A DNA stretch of 64,000 bases from Cytophagales bacterium. GTDB lineage: Bacteria > Bacteroidota > Bacteroidia > Cytophagales > CCMP332. Numbering within the stretch: position 1 is the stretch's first letter; each line of letters starts with the position of its first letter. The translations under genes were made by a program, and so were the position numbers. The notes beneath the pieces are model-generated. The model was not told the DNA's origin. It did no database searches and saw only the letters and a program-made list of their open reading frames with translations. The stretch is from NCBI GenBank assembly GCA_028279065.1, contig JANQSY010000088.1:1-64000 (forward strand), in the 5' to 3' direction. Below are positions 40,218 to 50,092 of the stretch, piece by piece.

Positions 40218-43031
40218 TCAGGGATTCTTGAATTTACCCTTTGACCTTCTGAAATCCACTGAAACAACCTTGTATTCCGGACACATGGCCTCGGAATCAT
40301 GAACATCTGATGTCAAAAGATTGACCATTATTTCAGGGAAGTGAAATGTGGTACTTAGGACTCCTGGTTTTACTTCATCAGTGACCCTGGCCTTGATATC
40401 CACCTTTCCTCTATCGGATATTACACAAACCATTTCCCCATTCTTCACCCCTTTTTCTTCCGCATCACTGGGATTGATCATTATGGTATCCTCGGTCAGG
40501 ATATCCACATTTGGGGTCCTTCGCGTCATTGTTCCACAATTATAGTGGGCCAATTCTCTGTTGGTTGTCAATATGTATGGGAATTTGTCCTTGTGATCAA
40601 GGATCTCCGCGGTTTCTTCAAATTCCTTAAAAAAGAATTTACCCTTTCCCCTTTTGAATGAATCAATGTGAATGATCTCTGAGTCGGATCCATCTTCCTT
40701 TACAGGCCATTGCTTCCCATTTTCTCCCAGTTCATCCCATTTGACTCCCTTAAAGAATGGAACGATCTCGGATACCTCCTCCAATACGGTAGCTGGATCA
40801 TAATCCGGCTGTTTATATCCCATTCGATTCATGATGTCAACTACGATCTGCCCGTCAGATTTGGTTCCTTCCAATGGTTCCACCACCTTGTTCACCCTCT
40901 GGATCCTTCTTTCTCCATTAGTAAAAGTTCCACTCTTCTCGAGAAACGATGCACCAGGCAAAACCACATCTGCCAATTTTGCTGTTTCGGTCATAAATAA
41001 CTCCTGAACTACCAGTAGGTCGAGGCTGGACAAAGCCTTTTTAACCTTGCTGGTATTTGGATCCGTTTGAACCACATCCTCACCCATCAACCAAAGAGCT
41101 TTCAAGTCACCTCTGATAGCCGCGTCAAACATTTGAGGGATCTTTAAACCTATATTAAGAGGAAGTTTGGACCCGTAGAATTCCTCATATTTCCTATGCA
41201 CCTCAGGATCCGTAACATCCAAATAACCAGCACCTTGATGGGGCTGAGCGCCCATGTCAGCTGCACCCTGTACGTTATTCTGGCCTCTAAGAGGATTTAC
41301 TCCCACCCCTTTTCGGCCGATATTTCCCGTCAACATTGCCAGGTCAGCGATCTGCATCACGGTGAAGGTTCCCTGAAAATGCTCTGTGACTCCCAATCCA
41401 TGGAAGGACATCGCATTTGGGGCCTTTGCATAAATGAAGGCGGCTTCTCTTGCTTGCTCCCTTGGAACTCCCGATACCCTCTCCATTTCATCCACGTCCA
41501 ACTGCAATAGGTTTTCCTTGAAGCCCTCATAATCCTCACACCTTGACCTGATAAACTCTTCATTCTCCAACCCCTCTTTCACAATGTAATGCATGATCAT
41601 ATTCAGGACAGCTACGTTGGTACCTGGCCGGAGTTGCAGGTGAAGATCGGCGTACCTGGCCAAATGCGTTTCCCTGGGGTCAATAACGATCATTTTTGCG
41701 CCTCGGATCGCGGTCTGCTTGATCTTGGCACCTGTAACCGGGTGTGCCTCGGTTGGATTTGCACCAATTACCAGAAGGCAATCCGTGTATTTCAGATCTT
41801 CAATAGAGTTTGTGGCCGCTCCCGTTCCGAAGGTCCTTTGCATTCCCAGAGCGGTAGGTGAATGGCAAACCCTTGCACAGCAATCAATATTGTTCGTCCC
41901 GATCACCGCCCTGATGAACTTTTGCATCAGGTAGTTCTCCTCATTGGTACACCTAGCAGAAGAAATGCCCGCTATGGCATCAGGTCCGTTTGATTCCCGA
42001 ATTGTTGTAAGCTTATCGGCAATAAGATCATAGGCTTCATCCCAGCTCACCTCTTCAAATTCTCCATTCCTTTTCACCAAGGGACTCGTGATTCTATCCG
42101 GATGGTTATAAAACTTAAAAGCATACCTTCCCTTCAAGCAGGTATGACCCTGGTTGACCTCAGCATCAAAGGGTGCCAGGATACTTTGCACTTCCCTGTC
42201 CTTTACGGTAACATTCAGGTTGCAACCTACACCACAATATGTGCATACGGTCCTCACGGCATCCTTTTCCGCATTTTTCTTGGATTCATAAATATCTGTG
42301 ATAGCCCCTGTAGGACATGCCTGGGCACAGGCCCCGCAACTAACACAATCCGATTTATTGAATTCGTCACCCATTCCCTTTTGAATGACAGCATCGAATC
42401 CTCTACCGGCCATGGTCAATACCATTTCTCCCTGAACTTCTTCACAGGCCCTTACACAGCGATAGCAATTGATACAAGTAGAAAGGTCAGATCTCATATA
42501 TGGGTGAGAATCATCGACTTGCCTATCGAAATGGTTCTTCCCTTCAGGGTACCTAAGGTCGGAATACCCAACTCCAACCATGTCTGCAACCTTTACCAAT
42601 TCGTTCCAATTGGCATCTGCTTCATTGAATTTCTCTTCCGGATAGTCAGTAAGAACCAATTCAATGATATTTTTCCTCAATCTTTTGATCCTGTCCGAGG
42701 CAGGGTAGATGTATGCTCCCGGATCGATCGGAGTATGACAGGAAGCCACCGCCTTTACGGGCCCGCCCTGTTTCATCGCCATGTCCACGGAACAAACCCT
42801 ACAGGAGCCAAAGGGCTTTAGATTTGGCGCATCGCAAAGGGTCGGAACATTATCCTCTCCAAGATTTCTTTTTATGAATCCAAGAACAGTCTCACCCTCC
42901 TTGATAGGATATGGGATTCCATCGATATAGGCGACCTTCAGATTTTCATCCTGAACGTCTACTCTGGATTTGGAAGGGCTTTCTACTACTTGTTGGCTGG
43001 TAGCAGCCTGAATATCTTTTCCTTTTTTCAT
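40218..43031 (-). CDS. fdsA: NAD-dependent formate dehydrogenase, alpha subunit
   Basis: This 937-residue protein is the molybdopterin subunit that oxidises formate to CO2. Order: N-terminal 2Fe-2S domain (about 30-110; LCDAPNLKPFGSCRVCSVD), a His/Cys-ligated cluster segment, two 4Fe-4S motifs (CINCYRCVRACEEVQG, CVSCGACAQACPTGA), then the molybdopterin oxidoreductase domain with its own 4Fe-4S (CTYCGVGCNLNV, about 265), the active-site Cys in CCARVCHSPTALG (Cys, not selenocysteine), and the dinucleotide-binding C-terminus (TTFHFPEIMVNLLTSD). Electrons pass to the NADH-binding subunit encoded directly upstream, 3 bp away. A separate gamma subunit (fdsG) and sulfur-transfer protein (fdhD) are not in the window. 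Confidence 0.93.
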   Translation of the reverse strand: MKKGKDIQAATSQQVVESPSKSRVDVQDENLKVAYIDGIPYPIKEGETVLGFIKRNLGEDNVPTLCDAPNLKPFGSCRVCSVDMAMKQGGPVKAVASCHTPIDPGAYIYPASDRIKRLRKNIIELVLTDYPEEKFNEADANWNELVKVADMVGVGYSDLRYPEGKNHFDRQVDDSHPYMRSDLSTCINCYRCVRACEEVQGEMVLTMAGRGFDAVIQKGMGDEFNKSDCVSCGACAQACPTGAITDIYESKKNAEKDAVRTVCTYCGVGCNLNVTVKDREVQSILAPFDAEVNQGHTCLKGRYAFKFYNHPDRITSPLVKRNGEFEEVSWDEAYDLIADKLTTIRESNGPDAIAGISSARCTNEENYLMQKFIRAVIGTNNIDCCARVCHSPTALGMQRTFGTGAATNSIEDLKYTDCLLVIGANPTEAHPVTGAKIKQTAIRGAKMIVIDPRETHLARYADLHLQLRPGTNVAVLNMIMHYIVKEGLENEEFIRSRCEDYEGFKENLLQLDVDEMERVSGVPREQAREAAFIYAKAPNAMSFHGLGVTEHFQGTFTVMQIADLAMLTGNIGRKGVGVNPLRGQNNVQGAADMGAQPHQGAGYLDVTDPEVHRKYEEFYGSKLPLNIGLKIPQMFDAAIRGDLKALWLMGEDVVQTDPNTSKVKKALSSLDLLVVQELFMTETAKLADVVLPGASFLEKSGTFTNGERRIQRVNKVVEPLEGTKSDGQIVVDIMNRMGYKQPDYDPATVLEEVSEIVPFFKGVKWDELGENGKQWPVKEDGSDSEIIHIDSFKRGKGKFFFKEFEETAEILDHKDKFPYILTTNRELAHYNCGTMTRRTPNVDILTEDTIMINPSDAEEKGVKNGEMVCVISDRGKVDIKARVTDEVKPGVLSTTFHFPEIMVNLLTSDVHDSEAMCPEYKVVSVDFRRSKGKFKNP

Positions 43032-43034
43032 GGC

Positions 43035-44693
43035 CTATGATTGAAAAAACGGTTGTAATTCATCTTTAAAATACTCCATCGCATTCTTTATTCCCAAAGG
43101 CAGTCCTCCTCCCAAGGCACAAAGAGAGCCGATCTCCATAGTCTCCAAAAGGTCATTCATAAGATCAACATCGACCTTGTATCCATTTCCATCCTGGGAT
43201 TTCTGCAGCATCTCCATCCCCCGTGTTGAACCTATGCTACATGGAAAGCACTTTCCGCAACTTTCATCCGACGTAAACTCAAAAAGGTGCTCCATGTACT
43301 TGATCATTGGATATGATTCGGGAATTGCCAAAACCGAAGCATGTCCCAAAAGAAATCCCTTTTCAGCAAAACTCTCAAAATCAAGGCTTAGTTCACTGAA
43401 TTTCTGGGCTGGCACGATTCCACCCAGGGGCCCTCCGACATGTATGGCCTTTACAGGAACTCTGAATCCTCCGCCCATTTCGAATAAAACCTCCTCCAAA
43501 GGGGTGCCCATGACCACCTCATAGAGCCCGGGTCTATTGAAATGACCGTCCAGGCAAACCAGCTTAGAGCCCGTGGATTTTCCTCTTCCAATTTTTGCAA
43601 ATTCCTCCCCTCCCATTCTTAATACATGGGGAACCATCGCCAGGGTTTCAACATTATTAACTACCGTTGGTTTCATGAACAATCCTTCCTGTGCCGGAAA
43701 AGGAGGCCTAACCCTCACTTCCGGACGCTGACCTTCAATTGAGGACAACAGTGCTGTCTCCTCTCCACAGATGTAGGCACCTGCACCCTCAAGGACCTTG
43801 AAACGAAAATCAAATCCTGAGCCCTTAATGTTCTCTCCATGATAACCAAGGCTCTCCAATTCTTCCACTGCAAGTTTTACCGCTTCCACTGATTCAGGAT
43901 ATTCTCCGCGGATATATACCACGCCCCTGGTAGCTCCAACTATAAAACCAGCCACCATCATCCCAAACAGCAGATAGTGTGGCCTCTCTTCCAAAACATA
44001 GCGATCAGAATAGGCCCCCGGATCACCTTCATCGGCATTGCATACGATAAATTTCTGGTCTGATTCATTGTCCCTGCAGAACTGGAGCTTCATTCCCATT
44101 GGAAAGCCCGCGCCACCTCGACCCCTTAGATGGGAGGCTTTGAGTTCTTTTAGTACTTCTTCATCTCCCCTTTCCAGGACACGATCAAATGCGGAATAAA
44201 AGACCTTAATATCGCTCATTGGAGCGGTGAGGAGGGGTTCATCCATATTGTTTCCAACAAAATACTCTTCCTTTCCATCGGGACTCTCGGATATGATCTT
44301 ATCCAGGTTCTCAAGGGCCTGGCCTGAATAATTATTGCCATCAACATGGAATGCACTGTTTTCATGGCACCTTCCCAAGCAGCACATATGTCCTACTTCT
44401 TCCTTAGGAAACCTTTCTTCCAAAGCTTCTTTGACCTTCTCCTGTGTTCCAGCAAGCAAACAGGCGCTACCATTGCAGACATAGGCTTTCTTACCAAGGT
44501 TTTGGTTTTTCAGGAAATCATAGAAAGATGCTGTACCATAGGTGTTGGCCTCACCCATCAGATATTCTTCAGCAAGGGACCGTAATTCTTCCTGATCGGG
44601 TGCTCCTTTTTCCTTTCCGGATTCTACCAGCTTTTCAAATAGGTTCTCCGCTAAGCCCTTCCTTCCGGATAGTCTGCTAAGGTTTTCTGCCAT
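43035..44693 (-). CDS. fdsB: NAD-dependent formate dehydrogenase, beta subunit (NuoEF-like)
   Basis: This 552-residue flavoprotein passes electrons from formate dehydrogenase to NAD. The first about 160 residues are a NuoE-like thioredoxin fold with 2Fe-2S ligands (YVCNGSACLLAG, CCLGRCHENS). The NuoF-like part follows: FMN/NADH-binding RGRGGAGFPMGMKLQF (about 197), GAGAYICGEETALLSSIEG (about 318), an SLBB-like region, and a 4Fe-4S site in ESCGKCFPCSIGSTRGMEML (about 470). Fusing NuoE- and NuoF-like parts is typical of FdsB. It is read first in the two-gene operon, with fdsA 3 bp after it. The start ATG is at 44691-44693. Confidence 0.93.
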   Translation of the reverse strand: MAENLSRLSGRKGLAENLFEKLVESGKEKGAPDQEELRSLAEEYLMGEANTYGTASFYDFLKNQNLGKKAYVCNGSACLLAGTQEKVKEALEERFPKEEVGHMCCLGRCHENSAFHVDGNNYSGQALENLDKIISESPDGKEEYFVGNNMDEPLLTAPMSDIKVFYSAFDRVLERGDEEVLKELKASHLRGRGGAGFPMGMKLQFCRDNESDQKFIVCNADEGDPGAYSDRYVLEERPHYLLFGMMVAGFIVGATRGVVYIRGEYPESVEAVKLAVEELESLGYHGENIKGSGFDFRFKVLEGAGAYICGEETALLSSIEGQRPEVRVRPPFPAQEGLFMKPTVVNNVETLAMVPHVLRMGGEEFAKIGRGKSTGSKLVCLDGHFNRPGLYEVVMGTPLEEVLFEMGGGFRVPVKAIHVGGPLGGIVPAQKFSELSLDFESFAEKGFLLGHASVLAIPESYPMIKYMEHLFEFTSDESCGKCFPCSIGSTRGMEMLQKSQDGNGYKVDVDLMNDLLETMEIGSLCALGGGLPLGIKNAMEYFKDELQPFFQS

Positions 44694-44741
44694 TCGTTTG
44701 GTGTTTTCTCACCTTTAAATATACGTATTGGGCAAGGGAGA

Positions 44742-44768
44742 ATAAAAAAAGGCCCTTTCGGGCCTCTT
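44742..44768 (-). terminator. intrinsic terminator after the HmuY-like gene
   Basis: On the minus strand, AGGCCCG-AAAG-GGGCCT-type arms (GGCCC/GGGCC) are followed by a run of seven T. It lies about 30 bp past the stop at 44796, so it ends the TonB/HmuY operon before the fds operon. Confidence 0.85.
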
Positions 44769-44795
44769 CAGGATCCTAGATTTGAACCAACATTA

Positions 44796-45887
44796 TCATA
44801 AAAGGTCAAACAAAATTTGAGGGAAACCTCTTTCCCCTTGATCGCTCAGCATGGCTGTAAAAATCAGTTTGTAGGTGTTATTCTGTGAATCTCTAAGAAC
44901 AAAAAACCTATCATTTCTAACGCTGGTCACACTTCCTGGAGTGGGAGTGGCTATGGTCCTCCAACTGTCACCAATGAAATTGACTGAATCGCTAAAGTTC
45001 AAGTCAGCCACATCCTCCCCTGAGAATTCATTGAATTCCTCCAAAGTCTTTGTTTCGTCATTAACAGGCACTTTGGCGACAGACACTCCTTTCTGATTAA
45101 TGATCACATAATCTTTGAAGAAGTAAGGGATATCATCACCATTTAATTCTGTCAGCTCTGTCCAGGTGGTAAAGGCCAGATCCCATTCTGCCGCCTTTGG
45201 TTCCACATCAACCAAACCATTACTGAAGTGAAAGAATGAAAAGTTATAATCCGGGTCCTTTTGGATGGTCAGTGTCGAATGCTGCGTATCCCCAATGTCT
45301 CCATAAAGGAGGTCATAACCGTTTCCATTCCTTTTAATCTGGATCTTTTTCCATCCCCTTGAGTTGTTCTCCTCATCATTTCCTCGATTGATGATATATA
45401 CCATGTTGTCAGAATCCTGTTCCATTACCTCATCAATAGCTGTAAGATCCAAATCACGCGATGGATTATCAATCCAGGTACTCGCCTCGGAAAGCCATGG
45501 CACTGGAGGTCCGAACAATGCTCCAAATACCGCTTCAAGAGACAGTTGATCTCCCAATCCTAAGGTATCGGCATGGCCAACCTTATCAATTTCATTCTTG
45601 TCCAGGCGATAGGCCATCATGGCCACAGAACTGTTTATTATGACTCTAAACTCTTGACCACTGTAAAACCCCAGATCCCAAGTCGATCTTAAGATCGCGG
45701 TGCTGGTATTTGTACTAAGGTCAATATAGACCTGATTCGGTTGTTTTTCTCCTCCAACGTTTGCATCCAATAAGCCCCCCTTGAAAGCGGGGACAGTTTG
45801 GAAACCACCTTCATCATCACCTATGCAAGAAACAAAGGTCAAAGAGCAAACCATTAAAAGAATATTGGGGAACACCAAGGTTTTCAT
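44796..45887 (-). CDS. HmuY-family lipoprotein
   Basis: This 363-residue protein has a lipobox (TFVSC, Cys about residue 21) and the HmuY-like layout: PNQVYIDLSTNTSTAILRSTWDLGFYSG near the start, then mostly beta strands, WDLAFTTWTEL in the second half and a C-terminal FTAMLSDQGERGFPQILFDLL. HmuY proteins of Porphyromonas bind haem and pass it to a TonB receptor. The gene starts directly after the receptor stop (TAG ATG). Whether this one binds haem or another ligand cannot be told, since the axial ligands are not conserved across the family. Confidence 0.85.
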   Translation of the reverse strand: MKTLVFPNILLMVCSLTFVSCIGDDEGGFQTVPAFKGGLLDANVGGEKQPNQVYIDLSTNTSTAILRSTWDLGFYSGQEFRVIINSSVAMMAYRLDKNEIDKVGHADTLGLGDQLSLEAVFGALFGPPVPWLSEASTWIDNPSRDLDLTAIDEVMEQDSDNMVYIINRGNDEENNSRGWKKIQIKRNGNGYDLLYGDIGDTQHSTLTIQKDPDYNFSFFHFSNGLVDVEPKAAEWDLAFTTWTELTELNGDDIPYFFKDYVIINQKGVSVAKVPVNDETKTLEEFNEFSGEDVADLNFSDSVNFIGDSWRTIATPTPGSVTSVRNDRFFVLRDSQNNTYKLIFTAMLSDQGERGFPQILFDLL

Positions 45888-48158
45888 CTAGTTGAAATTT
45901 TGAGTTTTAAATACTAGTCTAACAAAGAAGGACCTTCCATACCCGATCGGGTATTGCCCCCCTCCTCCATGAGTACCACCACCTGAGATAGTTTGGTTCA
46001 CATTGGTAACATTCGTCAGGTTTTTGACTCCTAGAATAAGGGTCAGGTACTTTTTAAAATTTTTGGTAACACTTAGATCCATCCACTGAAAAGGATCCCT
46101 TTCCCCAAGAACCACATCTTGATTTCCATTGTCATCCTCAGAAATAAGATATTGAGGCACTTTACCTGTGTATTTATAGAATAGAGAAAAAGACAATCCC
46201 CAGAATCCCGGCGTATAGGCAACACTGGTATTAATCTCAGGACTGAAAAGGTATTGATCCAATTTCAGGCTATCAGAAAACTCATTGTAACGGCCGGTAA
46301 CCCCAATTCCGGCTCCAATCTCAAACTTGTTTATGCCAAGTGATTCTCTTAGGGAAAATCCAAGGGTCCGGTAAATATCTGCATTGATATAAGTGGTAAT
46401 CGTTGGGTCCAGCGCATCCTGTCCAAAAGTTATTTGGTTATTCTGATCATTATAGAAGAAATTCAGATCTGAATTCAGGATGTATCCTTTACCAAACTCT
46501 AACCTATGGTTGAAACCAAAATCAAGATGATGTGAATATTCCGGTTGTAACGATTCATTCCCGCTGATACTGTGATTGGAATCAAAGAAATCAAAATAAA
46601 GTTCCTTTAAAGTTGGCGCTCTAAAACCTCTTGCATAGGATAAACGAAAATCAAGTTTCGGAGACAGTGCATACTTTACGTGCGCTGAGGGTAAAAGCGG
46701 GGCATTATAATTTGTGTGATACGAATACCGAAGGCCAAAGCGCATTGAGAAGCGACTTGACGCTTTGATCTGCATGGTACCAAAGCCAGCATAGTCACCA
46801 AGACTCTGCCAATCAGCCCCCTCAATCCTTCCTCCTCTTGCTTTCTCGGTGTTCAGATCTACCCCCAATTGGAAGGATAACTTACCCTCCATCGGGTTTG
46901 TTGTATAGATCCCTCTAAACAGGAAGGCTTGAATATCAGCAGTATCTTGAGCTCCTTCGCTTTCTACCAAAGGTTTTTCCCCTGTTGCTAGATTATGGGC
47001 ATATTGAGTTTTTATTCTGGAATAAACTGTGTAGGAGGCAACCCAATCAATTTTTTGGGTATTGGATAAGGAATTGTATCCGTTAAGTTGGTTTATGAAT
47101 CTTCTTGTATGGTATTGCTCATCAAGGGCAATCGGTTCAATTAACCCCGAGGGGTTTGCCTTGCTGTCGATCAGTTCGTCAAAGAAATCAAGGCGATACT
47201 CAATTTTCATTCTTTTTGGCCTGAATCCGAGCTTAAGGTTTCCATAGATGTTTTCCTTTGGATCAAAAAGTTTGGCTCTTCCTTCTATCCCGCCCTGATA
47301 ACCACCGAAGAACCTATGTGTAAATTCCAACTGACCGTAGAAATCCTTCCCAACCCCCATTCCAAACAGGACTCCCTGCTGGTGGATTCCCTCTTCCGCT
47401 CCATAGTCCGAGCCAACTGATTCTTCCAGAATATCCACCCTGGCATAAGGCTTCTTTTTCTGAGAGGTTTTTGAAATTATATTGATGACCCCAGCCATTG
47501 CATCCGTTCCATATTGCACTGCCAGTGGACCTTCAACCACTTCAATTCTCTCGACAGCTGAAATATTGATCTGTGAAAGATCAATTGAGTTTCCAGTCCT
47601 TCCGGAAATCGGAACTCCATCCAATAAGATTTTCACTTGTCTACTATCTAGCCCTTGAATGCTGATCCCAACCGCTCCTGTAGCTGGATCTGGTTCCAAT
47701 GTGTAGTTCAACTGATACTGCAAAGCCTGGCTCAAGGTTGCTGCACCCCTGTTCTCCAATCCTCTTGGCTCAATGGTCTGGACCCTGATCAAGGAATTCC
47801 TTAAGGGCTCCGGTTCATATTGACCGGTTACTACAACCTCTTCAAGGATCTCATTCTTTAAATCTAAAATCAGAGTATCCGGAGAAGAGACTGTTCCGGA
47901 GAAAGCCAGGTGATTCACATGAATGATCTTGACCTGCAATGGATACTTCATGTTTTCCGTTGAGATCCATCCATTTTGATCCAAGAATCCGGACAATTCC
48001 CCCTTGCCATTAATCTCCTTTAACAATACAGAGGCATAGGCTACTGGTTTGCGGTTTTCCTGATCTATCGCAACAATTCCATCTGAAACCCCAGAGATGC
48101 AGTAGTTAGAAAAAATAAACAGGCCAAAAAATATTGGACAGGCTAAGACGGACCTCAC
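45888..48158 (-). CDS. TonB-dependent outer-membrane receptor (haem/iron-type locus)
   Basis: This protein is about 756 residues from GTG 48156-48158, which gives a normal signal peptide (ACPIFFGLFIFSNYC). The frame is open to an ATG at 48281, but that would overlap the AraC gene. Next come a carboxypeptidase-like segment (VAYASVLLKEINGKG), a TonB plug (about 140-260; GISIQGLDSRQVKILLDGVPI, VVEGPLAVQYGTDAMAGVINI), and the barrel to the end. The plug residues and the HmuY partner point to haem or a siderophore. A 20-bp palindrome lies directly before the GTG, and a divergent AraC-type regulator is 100 bp away. Confidence 0.88.
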   Translation of the reverse strand: MRSVLACPIFFGLFIFSNYCISGVSDGIVAIDQENRKPVAYASVLLKEINGKGELSGFLDQNGWISTENMKYPLQVKIIHVNHLAFSGTVSSPDTLILDLKNEILEEVVVTGQYEPEPLRNSLIRVQTIEPRGLENRGAATLSQALQYQLNYTLEPDPATGAVGISIQGLDSRQVKILLDGVPISGRTGNSIDLSQINISAVERIEVVEGPLAVQYGTDAMAGVINIISKTSQKKKPYARVDILEESVGSDYGAEEGIHQQGVLFGMGVGKDFYGQLEFTHRFFGGYQGGIEGRAKLFDPKENIYGNLKLGFRPKRMKIEYRLDFFDELIDSKANPSGLIEPIALDEQYHTRRFINQLNGYNSLSNTQKIDWVASYTVYSRIKTQYAHNLATGEKPLVESEGAQDTADIQAFLFRGIYTTNPMEGKLSFQLGVDLNTEKARGGRIEGADWQSLGDYAGFGTMQIKASSRFSMRFGLRYSYHTNYNAPLLPSAHVKYALSPKLDFRLSYARGFRAPTLKELYFDFFDSNHSISGNESLQPEYSHHLDFGFNHRLEFGKGYILNSDLNFFYNDQNNQITFGQDALDPTITTYINADIYRTLGFSLRESLGINKFEIGAGIGVTGRYNEFSDSLKLDQYLFSPEINTSVAYTPGFWGLSFSLFYKYTGKVPQYLISEDDNGNQDVVLGERDPFQWMDLSVTKNFKKYLTLILGVKNLTNVTNVNQTISGGGTHGGGGQYPIGYGRSFFVRLVFKTQNFN

Positions 48159-48159
48159 A

Positions 48160-48179
48160 TTACAAAAATATTTTTGTAA
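48160..48179. promoter_or_regulatory. 20-bp perfect palindrome, candidate operator
   Basis: TTACAAAAATATTTTTGTAA is a perfect inverted repeat lying just before the receptor start and within the gap to the divergent AraC-type gene. A related half-site, TTGTATTTTTGCAA, is at about 48221-48234. It is probably a binding site for the local regulator or an iron-dependent repressor. This is an inference from symmetry and position. Confidence 0.55.
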
Positions 48180-48260
48180 CAAACATTTAATTACCTCTTT
48201 CTGTATAAAAAATACCTGCCTTTGTATTTTTGCAATTGGTAAAGAAGTTTTGCTTCGGTT

Positions 48261-49145
48261 ATGCTTGGAGAAGACATCCATTTAGACAAGATTGTTTCAG
48301 CGGGATCATCGCTGTCATATGGGTTGGTGATGGAGCAATTGGGCTGGTCACTCTTTTCTGATGTTGATAACAAGAGTGAAGGGATTCAGGTACCAAAGAA
48401 TTTTATGGCTTTGGTTTCGTCCAATTCATCCGAAATTGCCTTAACCACATCCTATTCTAAGGAGGAGATCTCCATGGCTCCGCCTGAATACCAAATCCTT
48501 GCTTTTCCAAGGGCAGATTGGAGAATTAGCAGGATCAGCCCGGGGGCCAGGGTATTGTTGATCAAGCTGGACCTCCTCCACCAGATTATCGGAGCTTCTT
48601 ATTCTTCTGATCAGAAAGAAATGCAAAGGTTCAGATTACCGGATACACCACTGGTAATGAATGCCAAAATGCGTAATGCCCTTTTTGATCTATTTGAATG
48701 CAAAATTTTGGGTGCCTGTGGGATCCTTTACCGAGAATCCAAGATCATGGAGTTCTTCTCTCTTATGTTATTGGATCTGCAAAAGAAGAAGCCTTCAATT
48801 GAGCATTGTCCATTCCTGGTCGATGAGGAGGAAGTAAGGAAAATCGAGCAGGTTAAGGCAATCCTACAGAAAGAGTATAATCAACCAAATAGAATAAGAG
48901 ATCTGGCCAGGCGAGTGGGCACGAATGAGTTTAAACTTAAGGTTGGATTTAAAGAGTTGTTCGGTACCACAATTCACCATTTCTTGGTTGAACAAAGAAT
49001 GGAAAATGCCAGATTCCTGATCCTGGAAAAAAAGCATAAAGTTGGGGAGATCTCATTATTGGTTGGATATTCAAATCCAAGTCATTTCATTGAAGCCTTC
49101 AAAAAGAAATTCGGAATCACTCCAAAAAAAATGCTAGCTTCCTGA
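48261..49145 (+). CDS. AraC-family transcriptional regulator
   Basis: This encodes 294 residues. The N-terminal about 190 residues are a ligand- or partner-binding part; the C-terminal about 100 form an AraC double HTH (RIRDLARRVGTNEFKLKVGF, then GEISLLVGYSNPSHFIEAFKKKFGITPKKM). This type usually regulates siderophore and haem receptor genes (PchR-like). It is divergent from the TonB/HmuY operon and separated by a gap with a palindrome, so it probably controls that operon. Confidence 0.92.
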   Translation: MLGEDIHLDKIVSAGSSLSYGLVMEQLGWSLFSDVDNKSEGIQVPKNFMALVSSNSSEIALTTSYSKEEISMAPPEYQILAFPRADWRISRISPGARVLLIKLDLLHQIIGASYSSDQKEMQRFRLPDTPLVMNAKMRNALFDLFECKILGACGILYRESKIMEFFSLMLLDLQKKKPSIEHCPFLVDEEEVRKIEQVKAILQKEYNQPNRIRDLARRVGTNEFKLKVGFKELFGTTIHHFLVEQRMENARFLILEKKHKVGEISLLVGYSNPSHFIEAFKKKFGITPKKMLAS

Positions 49146-49161
49146 CCCATTCAGGACCAAA

Positions 49162-50031
49162 ATGTTCTTAATCCGCTGGCTTTCATATCTGCCTCTCAGC
49201 TTTCTTTATTTTTTAGGTGATTTAATTTATATCCTTGGATATTACCTAATTGGATACCGAAGGAAGGTTGTACAAGCAAACCTGAAAAGGTGTTTTCCTC
49301 AAAAATCTCAATCTGAACTTAAGAAGATCGAAAAGACCTTTTACCGAAGACTGGGGGAATTCATCGCCGAATCCATAAAAGCGATTAGCATTTCAGAAGA
49401 AGAAATAAAGAGAAGGGTGGTCTTTGAGAATCCTGAGGTATTTATTGAGCCCCATCAAAGGGGGCATAATTCCCTTGTTTGTGCTTGTCACCAGTTCAAT
49501 TGGGAATGGGCTATGCTTTCTGGATCTGTGAATCTAAAGACACCAATAGATCCAATCTATATGGAATTGTCAAATAAGGGATTTAACCAATTGATCTACG
49601 ATATACGTTCAAGATTTGGTGCAAGGCCCATTGAGATGAAGGCTTCAGGATTGGTTTATGCCAGAACGATCAAAGCCAAAAGAGCCATCGCCAATGTTGG
49701 AGATCAGATCCCTCCTAAGTCGGGTTCAGATATTCAATGGATCCCATTCTTCGATCAAGAGACCGCCTGGTTCAGTGGTCAGGAACAACTTTCCAAGATG
49801 TTCAAAATGAATCCTGTGTTTTTAAGGGTAAAAAATCTGAAAAGAGGTTACTACAGTTTGAGGTTCATCCAACTCTGGGACCCTGAAACACCATATACCG
49901 AAGGTGAGATAACCAGGAACTATGTGAACAATCTTGAAGAAATGATCAGGGATTCCCCATCGGATTGGCTCTGGTCCCATAAAAGGTGGAAACACAAAAG
50001 GCAGGATTACCAAAATTCCAATAAGGAATAG
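49162..50031 (+). CDS. lipid A-type acyltransferase (LpxL/HtrB family)
   Basis: This 289-residue membrane-anchored acyltransferase has an N-terminal TM at about residues 8-30, the catalytic HX4E motif in CHQFNWEW (about residue 112), and the later FDQETAWFSG and FKMNPVFLRVKN segments typical of LpxL-type enzymes. It probably adds a secondary acyl chain to lipid A or a related lipid at the inner membrane. It lies 17 bp after the AraC gene. The exact substrate in this organism is not known. Confidence 0.85.
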   Translation: MFLIRWLSYLPLSFLYFLGDLIYILGYYLIGYRRKVVQANLKRCFPQKSQSELKKIEKTFYRRLGEFIAESIKAISISEEEIKRRVVFENPEVFIEPHQRGHNSLVCACHQFNWEWAMLSGSVNLKTPIDPIYMELSNKGFNQLIYDIRSRFGARPIEMKASGLVYARTIKAKRAIANVGDQIPPKSGSDIQWIPFFDQETAWFSGQEQLSKMFKMNPVFLRVKNLKRGYYSLRFIQLWDPETPYTEGEITRNYVNNLEEMIRDSPSDWLWSHKRWKHKRQDYQNSNKE

Positions 50032-50092
50032 ACCAAAAGGCATTTTCATTGGCTTTCAAAGCATTATTTTCGGAATGAATTATCCGGAAATC

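Noticed and set aside
41870-41910. Selenocysteine in formate dehydrogenase
   Set aside because: The active-site position is encoded by a Cys codon (CCARVCHSP); no in-frame TGA is present.
42102-42821. 239-codon plus-strand frame inside fdsA
   Set aside because: Antisense to the Fe-S motifs of the formate dehydrogenase; the translation has no domain.
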